Assembly: GCF_017084525.1 (NCBI RefSeq)
Contig: NZ_CP070950.1
Span: 4,278,001-4,342,000 of the forward strand
Source: Conexibacter sp. SYSU D00693
GTDB taxonomy: Bacteria; Actinomycetota; Thermoleophilia; Solirubrobacterales; Solirubrobacteraceae
Length of the DNA: 64,000 bases
Direction: 5' to 3'
In this document: positions 24,770 through 33,264 of the stretch, piece by piece
Layout: each line of letters begins with the position of its first letter
Position numbering within the stretch: position 1 is the stretch's first letter
Program-made: the position numbers and the translations under genes
The notes under the pieces: generated by a model
What the model saw: the letters and a program-made list of their open reading frames with translations, nothing else
The model's database searches: none
Told to the model about the DNA's origin: nothing

Positions 24770-27700
24770 CGCCCGGCGCCACCGCCGCGCCGGCGCGGCA
24801 GCTCACCGACGAGCAGGCCGCCGCCGTCGAGCGCCGCTCCGGCCCGCTGCTGCTCGCCGCCAACGCGGGCTCGGGCAAGACGACGGTCCTCGTCGAGCGC
24901 CTCGTGCGCCTCGCCACCGAGGACGACGTCCGCCCCGGCAACGTCCTGGCGATCACCTTCACGGAGAAGGCGGCCGGCGAGCTGCGCGCCCGCGTCCGCG
25001 CGCGGTTCACCGAGCTCGGCGAGCGTGAGCTGGCCACCGAGGCCGAGGGCGCCTGGATCTCGACCGTCCACGGCTTCTGCATGCGCGTGCTCAAGGCGCA
25101 CGCCATCGCGGCAGGCCTCGACCCGGCCTTCCGCGTCCTGGACGACCGCGAGGCGCGCGGGCTGCGCGAGGACGCCTTCGAGCGCGCGCTGGCCGGCTTC
25201 CTCGACGAGGCGCAGAACGGCCACCGCGCCGAGGCGCTGGACCTCGTCGCCGCCCGGACGCCCGACCGGCTGCAGGACATGGTGGAGGCCGTGCACGGCG
25301 AGCTGCGCTCGCGCGGGCAGACCCGCCCGCGGCTGCCGGAGGTGCCGCCCGCGCCGCTGCCCGACCCGGCCACGCTCACGGGCGCGGCCCGGCGCGCGCT
25401 CGCGCACCTGGAGGGCCAGGGCGACGGCCAGCGCGTCGTGAGCGCGCGCGAGAAGGTCGAGCGCTGCCTGCGCGCCCTCGAGCGCGGCGCGCTGGACCCG
25501 GGGGCCGTCGAGGCCGCGCGCTTCAAGCCGGGCAACGTCAAGGCGCTGGGCCATGCCGACTGCGCGGCCTTCCTCGACGAGCTCGACCGCCACGGCGACG
25601 CGGTCGGCGCGCACCGCGCCCACCACGACCTCGGCCTGCTGGACGAGCTCCTGGGCCGCTACGCCGACGCCTACGCCGCGGCCAAGCGCGCCGCCGGCGC
25701 CGTCGACTTCGACGACCTCGAGCTGCTCACGCGCGACCTGCTGCGCGACGAGCCCGCCGTCGCCGCCGCCTACCGCCGGCGCTTCCAGCGGGTGATGGTC
25801 GACGAGTTCCAGGACACCAACCCGCTGCAGCTCGAGCTCCTGCGCCTGCTCGACAGCGGCCACACGTTCGTCGTGGGCGACGAGCTGCAGTCGATCTACG
25901 GCTTCCGCCACGCCGACGTCGAGGTCTTCCGGGCCGAACGCCGCCGGCTGGGGGAGCAGGGCGCGACCGCCACGCTCGCGCGCAACTTCCGCAGCGCCCC
26001 CGAGGTCCTCGGGGCGGTCAACGCCGCCTTCACCCAGGTGCACGGGCGCGGCTTCACGCCGCTGGCCGGCGGCCGGGCGCCCGAGCGCGGCCGGCCCGTC
26101 GACGGACCGCGGGTCGAGCTGCTGGTCACCGACACGGAGGGGTGGGACGAGGACCCGCAGCTCGCCGCCGCCGTCGGCGACGGCCTGAGCGCCGAGCGCA
26201 CGTGGCGCTGCGCCGAGGCGCGCCTGGTGGCCCAGCGCGTCGCCGACCTGCTCGCGGGCGGCGGCTTCGAGCCGCGCGACGTCGTCGTCCTCACCCGGGC
26301 GGCCAGCGACATGGCGACCTACGAGCAGGCGCTGCGCGACGTCGGCCTGCCGACGCTCGCGGCCGGCGCCGGCGGCTTCTGGGCCCGCCGCCAGGTCCTC
26401 GACCTCTGCGCGCACCTCGCGGCGCTGGCCAACCCGCGCGACGAGCCCGCGCTGCTGTCGCTGCTGGCCTCGCCGCTGGCGTCGATCTCCCCGGACGGCC
26501 TCGTCGCGATCGGCGCCGCGCGCCGGCCCGGCCGCCGCCACGAGGCGCTCGAGGCGCCCGACGACGTCCTCGCCGCGATGCCACCCGGCGACGCGCGCCG
26601 GCTGCAGGAGTTCGGTGCCTGGTTCTGCGCCCAGCGCGCGGCCGCGCCGCGCCTGGGGCTCGACGAGCTGCTCGAGCGCGCGGTCGTCGACCGCGGCTAC
26701 GACCTCCACGTCCTCGGCCTGCCCGACGGCCGCCGCCGGCTGGCCAACGTCCTGAAGCTCGCGCGGATGGCCGCGCAGTTCGAGCTGCGCCGCGGCCGCG
26801 ACGTCCGCGCCTTCATCGACGTCGCGACCAAGGAGGTCGAGGACCAGGCGCGCGAGGCCGAGGCGGTCGTCGAGCTGGGCGACAGCGACGCCGTGCGGCT
26901 CATGACCATGCACGCCTCGAAGGGGCTCGAGTTCCCCGTCGTCGTGTGCGCCGACCTCGGCCGCAAGCCGCAGCTGTCCTCGCCTGAGCTGGCCGTCTCG
27001 CCCGACGGCCGCGTCGGCCTGAAGCTCGTCGACGTCCGCGGCGGGCGCGCCGACGCGCTGGCCCTCGCCGAGCTGCGCGGCGCGCTGCGCGACCGCGAGC
27101 GCCGCGAGGACGAGCGCGTGCACTACGTCGCGATGACGCGCGCCGAGGAGCTGCTCGTCGTCGCGGGGGCCGTGGACCTCGCGAAGTGGCCCGAGCCGGG
27201 CGAGCACGGCACGGCGCCCATCGGCTGGCTCGCCCCGGCCCTCGTGCCGCGCGTCGACGCGCGGCTCCGCGAGGCCGCCGACCAGGAGGTCGTCTGGGAG
27301 CGCGACGGCCACCAGGCGCGCGTGCGGCTCGTGCGCAACGCGCCCGACACGGTGGGGGAGGTGCTGCGCCTGGACGCGGACTCGCCGGCCCCGCGCCAGC
27401 CCGCCGAGCAGCTCGCGCTGGGCGTCGGCGGGGCCGCCGCGCTGCCCGAGCTGCCGGCGCCGCCGCCGGCCGGCGTGGCGACGCTGAGCTACTCGTCGCT
27501 GTCGGCCTACGCCCAGTGCCCGTACCGCTGGTACCTCGAGCGCGTCCTGCGCCTGCCGCCGGAGACCGAGGTCCCGCCCGCGGTCCAGGAGATGCTCGCG
27601 ACGACGAGCACGACGCTGCCCGAGGCCGCGCCCGGTGGCCTGGACCCCCGCACCCGCGGCTCCATCGTCCACGAGCTGCTCGAGACGCTCGACCTCGCGA

Positions 27701-28320
27701 GGCCCGCCGTCCCGCACCCGGCCGCGATCAGGACGCTGGCCGAGGCCTACGAGGTCGAGCTCGACGACGCCGCGGTCGCCGACGTGCAGCGCCTGGTCCG
27801 GGCCTTCCTCGGCTCGTCGCTGCGCGCCCGCCTGGGGGCGGCGCGCTCCCTGCGCCGCGAGCACCGCTTCGCCTTCGCCCTGGAGACCGACGGCGCCGCC
27901 GGCCCGCTGGTCAACGGCGTGGTCGACGTGCTGGCCCGCGAGGAGGACGGCACCGCGCTCGTCGTCGACTACAAGACCGACGACCTCGACCCCGCCGCGG
28001 ACGTCGAGGACCACGTCGAGCGCGCCTACGGCACCCAGCGCCGGATCTACGCGCTGGCCGCGCTGCGCTCCGGGGCTCCGGCGGTCGAGGTCGCCCACCT
28101 GTACCTCGACCGCCCGGAGGCACCGGTCGTCCTGCGGGTCTCGCAGGACGACGCGCCGCGCCTGGAGCGCGAGCTCCATGCGCTGGCGGAAGGGCTCCTG
28201 GCCGGCCGGTTCCCGGTCGCGGCCGAGCCCCACGTCGGGCTCTGCCTCAGCTGTCCGGGGCGCCGGGCGCTGTGCCTCCACCCGGAGTCACGGACCCTGG
28301 CGCCGACGGCGGGGGGCTGA
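24766..28320 (+). CDS. AddA-like UvrD-family helicase-nuclease
   Basis: An 1184-residue SF1A helicase. Motif I is AANAGSGKTTVLVERL, motif Ia ITFTEKAAGELRAR, motif II VDEFQDTNPLQL and motif III/IV VVGDELQSIYGFRHAD. Motif V/VI regions are MTMHASKGLEFPVVV and HYVAMTRAEELLVV. The C-terminal nuclease has VNGVVDVLA and ALVVDYKTDDL. It also carries Cys in YAQCPYRWYLE and a terminal CLSCPGRRALC, resembling an iron-sulfur staple, which is normally described for AddB. GTG start overlapping the addB-like stop. The last 74 nt overlap the BrkB gene antisense. Confidence 0.92.
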   Translation: MTPGATAAPARQLTDEQAAAVERRSGPLLLAANAGSGKTTVLVERLVRLATEDDVRPGNVLAITFTEKAAGELRARVRARFTELGERELATEAEGAWISTVHGFCMRVLKAHAIAAGLDPAFRVLDDREARGLREDAFERALAGFLDEAQNGHRAEALDLVAARTPDRLQDMVEAVHGELRSRGQTRPRLPEVPPAPLPDPATLTGAARRALAHLEGQGDGQRVVSAREKVERCLRALERGALDPGAVEAARFKPGNVKALGHADCAAFLDELDRHGDAVGAHRAHHDLGLLDELLGRYADAYAAAKRAAGAVDFDDLELLTRDLLRDEPAVAAAYRRRFQRVMVDEFQDTNPLQLELLRLLDSGHTFVVGDELQSIYGFRHADVEVFRAERRRLGEQGATATLARNFRSAPEVLGAVNAAFTQVHGRGFTPLAGGRAPERGRPVDGPRVELLVTDTEGWDEDPQLAAAVGDGLSAERTWRCAEARLVAQRVADLLAGGGFEPRDVVVLTRAASDMATYEQALRDVGLPTLAAGAGGFWARRQVLDLCAHLAALANPRDEPALLSLLASPLASISPDGLVAIGAARRPGRRHEALEAPDDVLAAMPPGDARRLQEFGAWFCAQRAAAPRLGLDELLERAVVDRGYDLHVLGLPDGRRRLANVLKLARMAAQFELRRGRDVRAFIDVATKEVEDQAREAEAVVELGDSDAVRLMTMHASKGLEFPVVVCADLGRKPQLSSPELAVSPDGRVGLKLVDVRGGRADALALAELRGALRDRERREDERVHYVAMTRAEELLVVAGAVDLAKWPEPGEHGTAPIGWLAPALVPRVDARLREAADQEVVWERDGHQARVRLVRNAPDTVGEVLRLDADSPAPRQPAEQLALGVGGAAALPELPAPPPAGVATLSYSSLSAYAQCPYRWYLERVLRLPPETEVPPAVQEMLATTSTTLPEAAPGGLDPRTRGSIVHELLETLDLARPAVPHPAAIRTLAEAYEVELDDAAVADVQRLVRAFLGSSLRARLGAARSLRREHRFAFALETDGAAGPLVNGVVDVLAREEDGTALVVDYKTDDLDPAADVEDHVERAYGTQRRIYALAALRSGAPAVEVAHLYLDRPEAPVVLRVSQDDAPRLERELHALAEGLLAGRFPVAAEPHVGLCLSCPGRRALCLHPESRTLAPTAGG

Positions 28321-29257
28321 CGAACGGCGGGCCGCCGCGGCCCGCGCTCTCCTGGCGCTCCATCTCGGCGTTGAGCTCGGCCGCGAGGAGGAAGACGCAG
28401 CACGTCAGCCAGATGTAGAGCAGCAGCACCACCGCGGCGCCGACCGCGCCGTAGGCGGCGTACGAGCCGAAGGTCCTGACGTAGAAGCCGAAGGCCAGCG
28501 AGGCCAGCAGCCACAGGACGATGAAGCCGACCGCGCCGGGCGTGAGCCAGCGGATCTTGCGCGGCTTGATGTCGGGCGCGAAGGCCATGACGAGGGCGAC
28601 GATCACCAGGCCGAGCACGGCGGCGATGGGCCAGCGCGCGATGTTCCACACCGTCACCGCCGCCGAGCCGAGGCCGATCTCGCCGGCGAGGTCCTCGGCG
28701 ATGCCGCCGCCGAGGAAGACGGCGACCACGACGGCCAGCAGGAGCACCAGCACGGCGAGGGTGAGGCCGACGTCCTGGAGCTTGTGGCGCACGAACGAGC
28801 GGTCCTCCTCGACGTTGTAGACGTCGTTGAGGCCGCGGCCGGCGGCGCTGAACGCCCCCGAGGCGCCGTTGAGCGCGATGAGCAGCGAGATGACGAAGGT
28901 CGCTCCAGCCGCGCCGCCGGAGGACTCGATGATCTTGCTCATCATCTCGTTGACCGTGCGCTGGGTGTTCACGTCGGTCCCCTGGCGGGCCAGGAAGTCG
29001 ACGAAGTTCGTGACGGTCTGCGGGTCCGCCACCAGCCCGAACATCGAGACCGCCGCGACGAGCGTCGGTGCCAGCGCGAGCATCGCGTAGTACGTCATCG
29101 ACGCGGCGCGGTCGGTCAGCTGGTCGGCGCGGAACTGCGCGAAGGCGCGCTTGGCCGCGGGCCACAGCCGGGCGGCGGGCGGCGCGTCGACGGTGCGCGA
29201 CGACGGAAGCCGGTGCGCGTCGCCGCCGGCGACGTGGGGGGCGGGCTGGGCGGCCAT
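28247..29257 (-). CDS. YihY/BrkB-family inner-membrane protein
   Basis: A 336-residue protein with six predicted membrane helices. Family signatures are DRAASMTYYAMLALAPTLVA near the N-terminus, NGASGAFSAAGRGLNDVYNV, and the last-helix region YAAYGAVGAAVVLLLYIW. The C-terminal 40 residues are a cytoplasmic Pro/Gly-rich tail, encoded mostly antisense to the 3' end of the addA-like gene. The function of the family is unsettled (once called RNase BN). Confidence 0.9.
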   Translation of the reverse strand: MAAQPAPHVAGGDAHRLPSSRTVDAPPAARLWPAAKRAFAQFRADQLTDRAASMTYYAMLALAPTLVAAVSMFGLVADPQTVTNFVDFLARQGTDVNTQRTVNEMMSKIIESSGGAAGATFVISLLIALNGASGAFSAAGRGLNDVYNVEEDRSFVRHKLQDVGLTLAVLVLLLAVVVAVFLGGGIAEDLAGEIGLGSAAVTVWNIARWPIAAVLGLVIVALVMAFAPDIKPRKIRWLTPGAVGFIVLWLLASLAFGFYVRTFGSYAAYGAVGAAVVLLLYIWLTCCVFLLAAELNAEMERQESAGRGGPPFVSPPPSAPGSVTPGGGTAPGAPDS

Positions 29258-29332
29258 CGCGCTCCGTGGTGCCCGAGGCGAGGAACGCGCATGCGCCGCC
29301 CTGGCGCGCCGCCGCGCTCTACTGATCGCGGG

Positions 29333-29929
29333 TCAGAGCTCGAGCTCGCGCTCGGCGACCCGCTGGGCGACGTCCACCACCCGGATGGAGCCCGAGCGGG
29401 CGTGGCTGCGGATGCGCTCGAAGGCGTCGCGCTCGGCGAGCCCATGGCGCTCCATCAGGATCCCCTTGGCGCGCTCGATGACCGCCCGGCGCTCGAGCGC
29501 CGACTGCAGCTGGGCGACCTCCCCCGACAGCCGCTCGAGCTCGGCGTGGCGGCGCAGCGCGACCTCGATGGCGCTCTGCAGCGCCTCGGCGCTCGTCGGC
29601 CGGCCCCACGCGGCGATGCCCCGGTCGGCCGCGCGGGCGACGAACACCGCGTCCTCCTCCTCGAGCATGGCGATCACCGGGCCGCGGGCGAACGCCCCGA
29701 CCTCCTCGATGAGCGCGAGCGCGTGCTCGTCGTCCTCATGGACGACGACCACCGACAGGTCAGGGTCCTCCCGGGCGATGACCTCGGTCGTCTCGGCGAG
29801 GTCGACGGCGGTGGCGATCACCTCGTGGCCCAGGCTCTCGACCAGCACCCCGAAGCGCTGGAGGGCCTCGTGGTCCTCGTCGGCGGCGAGCACGCGCAGG
29901 CCGGTCGTCGATGCGGCGGGCTCGTCCAC
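29333..29929 (-). CDS. response-regulator-like protein with ANTAR RNA-binding domain
   Basis: A 198-residue protein. The N-terminal ~120 residues look like a receiver domain (LRVLAADEDHEALQRFG). At the end of strand 3, where the phosphoacceptor Asp should be, the sequence reads PDLSVVVVHEDDEH, so the site looks lost. A coiled segment (ERLSGEVAQLQSALERR) leads into the ANTAR domain (VIERAKGILMERHGLAERDAFERIRSHA), which in characterised cases binds paired RNA hairpins and prevents termination. GTG start, with TATAAG 10 nt upstream on its own strand. Divergent from the sigma factor gene. Confidence 0.88.
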   Translation of the reverse strand: MDEPAASTTGLRVLAADEDHEALQRFGVLVESLGHEVIATAVDLAETTEVIAREDPDLSVVVVHEDDEHALALIEEVGAFARGPVIAMLEEEDAVFVARAADRGIAAWGRPTSAEALQSAIEVALRRHAELERLSGEVAQLQSALERRAVIERAKGILMERHGLAERDAFERIRSHARSGSIRVVDVAQRVAERELEL

Positions 29930-29939
29930 TGGTGCTGCT

Positions 29940-29945
29940 TATACT
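29940..29945. promoter_or_regulatory. bidirectional -10 box between ANTAR gene and first sigma gene
   Basis: TATACT on the plus strand is a 5/6 match to TATAAT and could drive the sigma factor gene with a ~50-nt leader. The same bases read TATAAG on the minus strand, 10 nt before the ANTAR GTG. No clear -35 was found for either. Confidence 0.35.
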
Positions 29946-29999
29946 GGCTGACGGACCGGCCCAGACCCCGTCGGCCCGATCTTCGCAAGGAGCGAGAGG

Positions 30000-30770
30000 G
30001 TGAACGGGGCGGACATCGACCAGGGGGCTCAGGCCCGGCTGCGCGAGGACAAGGTCCTCCTGCAGCGCTTCCAGCGCACGCAGGACCCGCAGCTGCGCGA
30101 CGAGCTCGTGCGCCGCTTCCTGCCGCTCGCGCGCAAGCTCGCGCGGCGCTACGACCGCGCCGACGAGCCCTTCGAGGACCTCGTCCAGGTCGCCAGCCTC
30201 GGCCTCGTCAAGGCCATCGACCGCTTCGACGCCTCGCGTGAGGTGGCGTTCTCGAGCTACGCGGTCCCGACGATCCTCGGCGAGCTGCGCCGCCACTTCC
30301 GTGACAAGACCTGGTCGGTCCGCGTGCCGCGCGACCTCCAGGAGCTCGCCCTCAAGGTCGAGCGGGCGCTCGGCGAGCTCCAGCGCGAGCTGCACCGCGC
30401 GCCGACGGTCCCGGAGCTCGCCCAGCGCGTCGGCGCCTCGCAGGAGGACGTGCTCGAGGCCCTGGAGGCCGGCGCCGCGCACCGCGCGACGTCGCTGCAG
30501 TCCCCGCGGGGCAGCGACGACGAGCAGGGCGACACGCTCGGCGACACGATCGGCACCGCCGAGGACGGCTTCCAGCTGGCCGAGCACCGCGCCACGATCT
30601 CGGCCCTGCTCGACGTCCTCGCCCCCCGGGAGCGCGAGATCCTGCGCCTGCGCTTCGAGGAGGACCTGACCCAGGAGGAGATCGGCCGGATCGTCGGCGT
30701 CTCCCAGATGCAGGTCTCCCGGCTCATCCGCCGATCGCTCACGCGGCTGCGCGACGCGGCCGACCGCTAG
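30000..30770 (+). CDS. RNA polymerase sigma factor, SigB/SigF subfamily (first of tandem pair)
   Basis: A 256-residue group 3 sigma-70 factor. Region 2 is LARKLARRYDRADEPFEDLVQVASLGLVKAIDRFD, with the family motif SSYAVPTILGELRRHFRD; region 3 spans APTVPELAQRVG; region 4 is LDVLAPREREILRLRF with the HTH TQEEIGRIVGVSQMQVSRLI. Group 3 factors of this type direct general stress or sporulation genes and are usually held by an anti-sigma kinase. GTG start with a good ribosome-binding site (aaggagcgagag). It shares its layout and many motifs with the next gene. Confidence 0.94.
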   Translation: MNGADIDQGAQARLREDKVLLQRFQRTQDPQLRDELVRRFLPLARKLARRYDRADEPFEDLVQVASLGLVKAIDRFDASREVAFSSYAVPTILGELRRHFRDKTWSVRVPRDLQELALKVERALGELQRELHRAPTVPELAQRVGASQEDVLEALEAGAAHRATSLQSPRGSDDEQGDTLGDTIGTAEDGFQLAEHRATISALLDVLAPREREILRLRFEEDLTQEEIGRIVGVSQMQVSRLIRRSLTRLRDAADR

Positions 30771-30951
30771 CCGCCGCAGACCGGCCGTCCGACCCCGCCG
30801 ATGTCCGCGCACGGACTACCGGAAGTGTCAATCTCGCCACCGGCCAACCAGCGGCCGGCCACGGCGTTCCCCCTCTCAGAGAGACGGTCGTGCGTGACGC
30901 CAAGGGGGCCGAGCGCAGGACGGACGACCAGCCTTCGGGGAGGGCACCGAC

Positions 30952-31716
30952 GTGACCGACATCATCAGCAGCACGCCGCCGGCGGTGGACGACGACCGGG
31001 AGCTGCTCATCCGCTGGCACGTGCATCGCGACGTGCTGGCCCGCGAGGAGCTCGTGGCGCGCATGCTGCCGCTGGCGCGCAGCCTCGCCCGCCGCTACGC
31101 CGGCAAGGGGGAGCCGCTGGACGACCTCGAGCAGGTCGCCTGCGTGGGCCTGCTCAAGGCCATCGACCGCTTCGACGTCGGGCGCGAGGTGAAGTTCTCG
31201 ACGTTCGCCGTGCCGACCATCGCCGGCGAGCTCAAGCGCCACTTCCGTGACCGCGGCTGGATGCTGCGCGTCCCGCGCGACGTCCAGGAGCTCTCGGGCC
31301 GCCTCACCGGCGTGCGCGAGACCCTCACGAACGACCTCGGTCGCGCCCCCACCGTGACCGAGCTCGCCCAGGCCACCAACGCCGACGAGGAGCAGGTCCT
31401 CGAGGCGCTGTCCGCCGGCGACGCCTACCGCACGCTCTCGCTCGACGAGCCGCTCGTCGACGGCGCCGGCGCGCACGAGGCGATCGGCGGGCCGGACGAG
31501 GGCTTCGAGCAGGCCGAGCACCGGGTCGTGCTGCGCGACGGCCTCGTCGAGCTGGCCCCGCGCGAGCGGCTCATCCTGCGCCTGCGCTACGTCGAGGGCC
31601 TGACCCAGCGCGAGATCGCCGGGGAGGTCGGCATCTCGCAGATGCACGTCTCCCGCCTCCTGCGCCGCTCGGTCGACGAGCTGCGCGAGCGGCTGACGAT
31701 GCCCCAGGCCGCGTAG
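30952..31716 (+). CDS. RNA polymerase sigma factor, SigB/SigF subfamily (second of tandem pair)
   Basis: A 254-residue paralogue of the preceding gene: LARSLARRYAGKGEPLDDLEQVACVGLLKAIDRFD, FAVPTIAGELKRHFRDRGW, and the region 4 HTH TQREIAGEVGISQMHVSRLL. Identity is high in regions 2 and 4 and low at both ends, suggesting an old duplication with split target sets. GTG start with ggggaggg upstream. The 180-nt spacer between the two sigma genes holds a small inverted repeat CCGGCC/GGCCGG near 30840 but no gene. Confidence 0.94.
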   Translation: MTDIISSTPPAVDDDRELLIRWHVHRDVLAREELVARMLPLARSLARRYAGKGEPLDDLEQVACVGLLKAIDRFDVGREVKFSTFAVPTIAGELKRHFRDRGWMLRVPRDVQELSGRLTGVRETLTNDLGRAPTVTELAQATNADEEQVLEALSAGDAYRTLSLDEPLVDGAGAHEAIGGPDEGFEQAEHRVVLRDGLVELAPRERLILRLRYVEGLTQREIAGEVGISQMHVSRLLRRSVDELRERLTMPQAA

Positions 31717-31749
31717 CGCCCCCACGCGCCGGGAAGCACGTGCGTCGCC

Positions 31750-32238
31750 ATGGAGGTGACGCGCGAGCAGGCCCGGCGCGACGAGGACGAGGGCGAACGG
31801 CTGGACCGGGAGCTCCTCGAGCTGCTCAACGAGCTGCGCGTCGCGCTGCCGGGGGTCCAGGTCCTCTTCGCGTTCCTGCTGACGGTCCCGTTCCAGCAGC
31901 GCTTCGCGGACATCACGGAGTTCCAGCGGACGACGTACCTCGTGGCGCTGCTGCTCTCGGCGGGCGCCACGGCCTTCCTCATGGCGCCGGTGGCCTACCA
32001 CCGGGTCGTCTTCCGCCAGGGCGACAAGCCACGGCTCATCAGGACCGCCACGCGGCAGGCCATCGTCGGCCTCGCCCTCCTGGCCCTCGCGCTCTCCGCC
32101 GCCGTCCTGCTCGTGGTGGACGTCCTCTACGAGAGCGCGACGGTGGGCGTGGTCACCGCCGGCGTGGTGCTCGTCCTGGCCTGGTTGTGGTTCGGCGTGG
32201 GTCTCGCGCGTCGGGCGGGTAGCTCTCCCGCCTGGTGA
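31750..32238 (+). CDS. DUF6328-type small membrane protein
   Basis: A 162-residue protein with an acidic N-terminal helix (RDEDEGERLDRELLELLNELR) leading into LPGVQVLFAFLLTVPFQQRF, the recognisable family core. Three more hydrophobic helices follow, ending in a short basic tail. Such proteins are widespread near stress genes in actinobacteria; no function is known. It starts 33 nt after the second sigma gene, so co-transcription is likely. Confidence 0.75.
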   Translation: MEVTREQARRDEDEGERLDRELLELLNELRVALPGVQVLFAFLLTVPFQQRFADITEFQRTTYLVALLLSAGATAFLMAPVAYHRVVFRQGDKPRLIRTATRQAIVGLALLALALSAAVLLVVDVLYESATVGVVTAGVVLVLAWLWFGVGLARRAGSSPAW

Positions 32239-32245
32239 CCTGCCC

Positions 32246-32902
32246 TTGACCCGCCCCGCGGCCATCCTCGACATCGACGGCACGCTCGTCGACACGAACT
32301 ACCACCACGCCGTCGCGTGGTTCCGTGCCTTCCGCCAGCACGGCCACGTGATCCCCCTGCACAAGATCCACCGCAGCATCGGCATGGGCGGCGACCAGCT
32401 CGTGTCGACGCTCACCGACGCGGAGGTCGACGAGCGCGACGGCGACGACATCCGCAGCGCGGAGAAGGCGCTGTACCTCGCGATGATCGAGGAGGTCGAG
32501 CCGCTGCGCGGCGCCCGCGCGCTGCTGGAGGACCTCAAGGCACGGGGCCACACGATCGTCCTGGCGTCCTCGGCGAAGGCCGACGAGGTCGACCACTACC
32601 TCGAGCTGCTCGACGCGCGCGAGCTCGCCGACGCCTGGACCACGTCCGCCGACGTCGAGTCGACCAAGCCCGAGCCCGACCTCGTCCTCGCGGCCCTCGA
32701 GAAGGCCGGGACGAAGGAGGCGGTGATGGTCGGCGACTCGACCTGGGACTGCATCGCCGCCAAGCGCGCCGGCATCCAGACGATCGCCGTGCGCACCGGC
32801 GGCTTCAGCGACGAGGAGCTCCTCGAGGCGGGCGCCGAGCGCGTCGTCGAGTCCATCGAGGAGCTGCGCCAGACGCTGGACGACACGCCGCTGGGCGGTT
32901 GA
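32246..32902 (+). CDS. HAD-superfamily hydrolase, phosphoglycolate-phosphatase-like
   Basis: A 218-residue protein. Motif I is ILDIDGTLVDTNYHH, motif II VLASSAKADEVDHYL, motif III TKPEPDLVL and motif IV VMVGDSTWDCIAAKRAG. A four-helix cap lies between motifs I and II. It probably dephosphorylates a small sugar phosphate or phosphoglycolate. TTG start, 7 nt after the DUF6328 stop. Confidence 0.88.
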   Translation: MTRPAAILDIDGTLVDTNYHHAVAWFRAFRQHGHVIPLHKIHRSIGMGGDQLVSTLTDAEVDERDGDDIRSAEKALYLAMIEEVEPLRGARALLEDLKARGHTIVLASSAKADEVDHYLELLDARELADAWTTSADVESTKPEPDLVLAALEKAGTKEAVMVGDSTWDCIAAKRAGIQTIAVRTGGFSDEELLEAGAERVVESIEELRQTLDDTPLGG

Positions 32903-32931
32903 CGCCCGGGCCCCGCGGGGAGGTCAGCGAC

Positions 32932-33174
32932 ATGGTCACCCTCGAGGTCCCGCAGCCGGTCCAGCCGGCCCAGCCCGTCGTCCCGGAGGCGCCGACCGTC
33001 CCGACCCCGGAGCCGGCGCCGCCGCCCGGCGGTCCCGGCAACCCGCAGGGCCCGGACGTCCCGGCGCCGCAGGAGCCGGTCACGCCCGCCGTGCCCGACG
33101 AGCCGCCGCCCCCGCAGCCCGACGGCCCCGACGCGCCCCAGCCCGAGCAGCCGCCGGCGCCCGAGACGGTCTAG
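32932..33174 (+). CDS. small proline-rich acidic protein
   Basis: An 80-residue protein with 31 Pro, no Lys, Arg, His, Cys or aromatic residues, and no signal peptide. It contains PPP and PPPP runs that need EF-P for translation. Strong evidence of expression: the ribosome-binding site GGGGAGG 8 nt before the ATG, and a perfect rho-independent-type hairpin 6 nt after the stop. It should be fully disordered. Function is unknown. Confidence 0.65.
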   Translation: MVTLEVPQPVQPAQPVVPEAPTVPTPEPAPPPGGPGNPQGPDVPAPQEPVTPAVPDEPPPPQPDGPDAPQPEQPPAPETV

Positions 33175-33179
33175 GACGC

Positions 33180-33212
33180 ACGAAGGGCCCGCTGTGCAGC
33201 GGGCCCTTCGCC
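33180..33212. terminator. strong hairpin terminator after the proline-rich gene
   Basis: Perfect 13-bp arms CGAAGGGCCCGCT and AGCGGGCCCTTCG around GTGC, immediately after the gene. It can serve both this gene and the converging ferritin-like gene. Confidence 0.85.
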
Positions 33213-33264
33213 TCGACGAACCGCCCCGCCGCGCCCTTGCGCGCGGCGTGCGGACTGGACTGCG

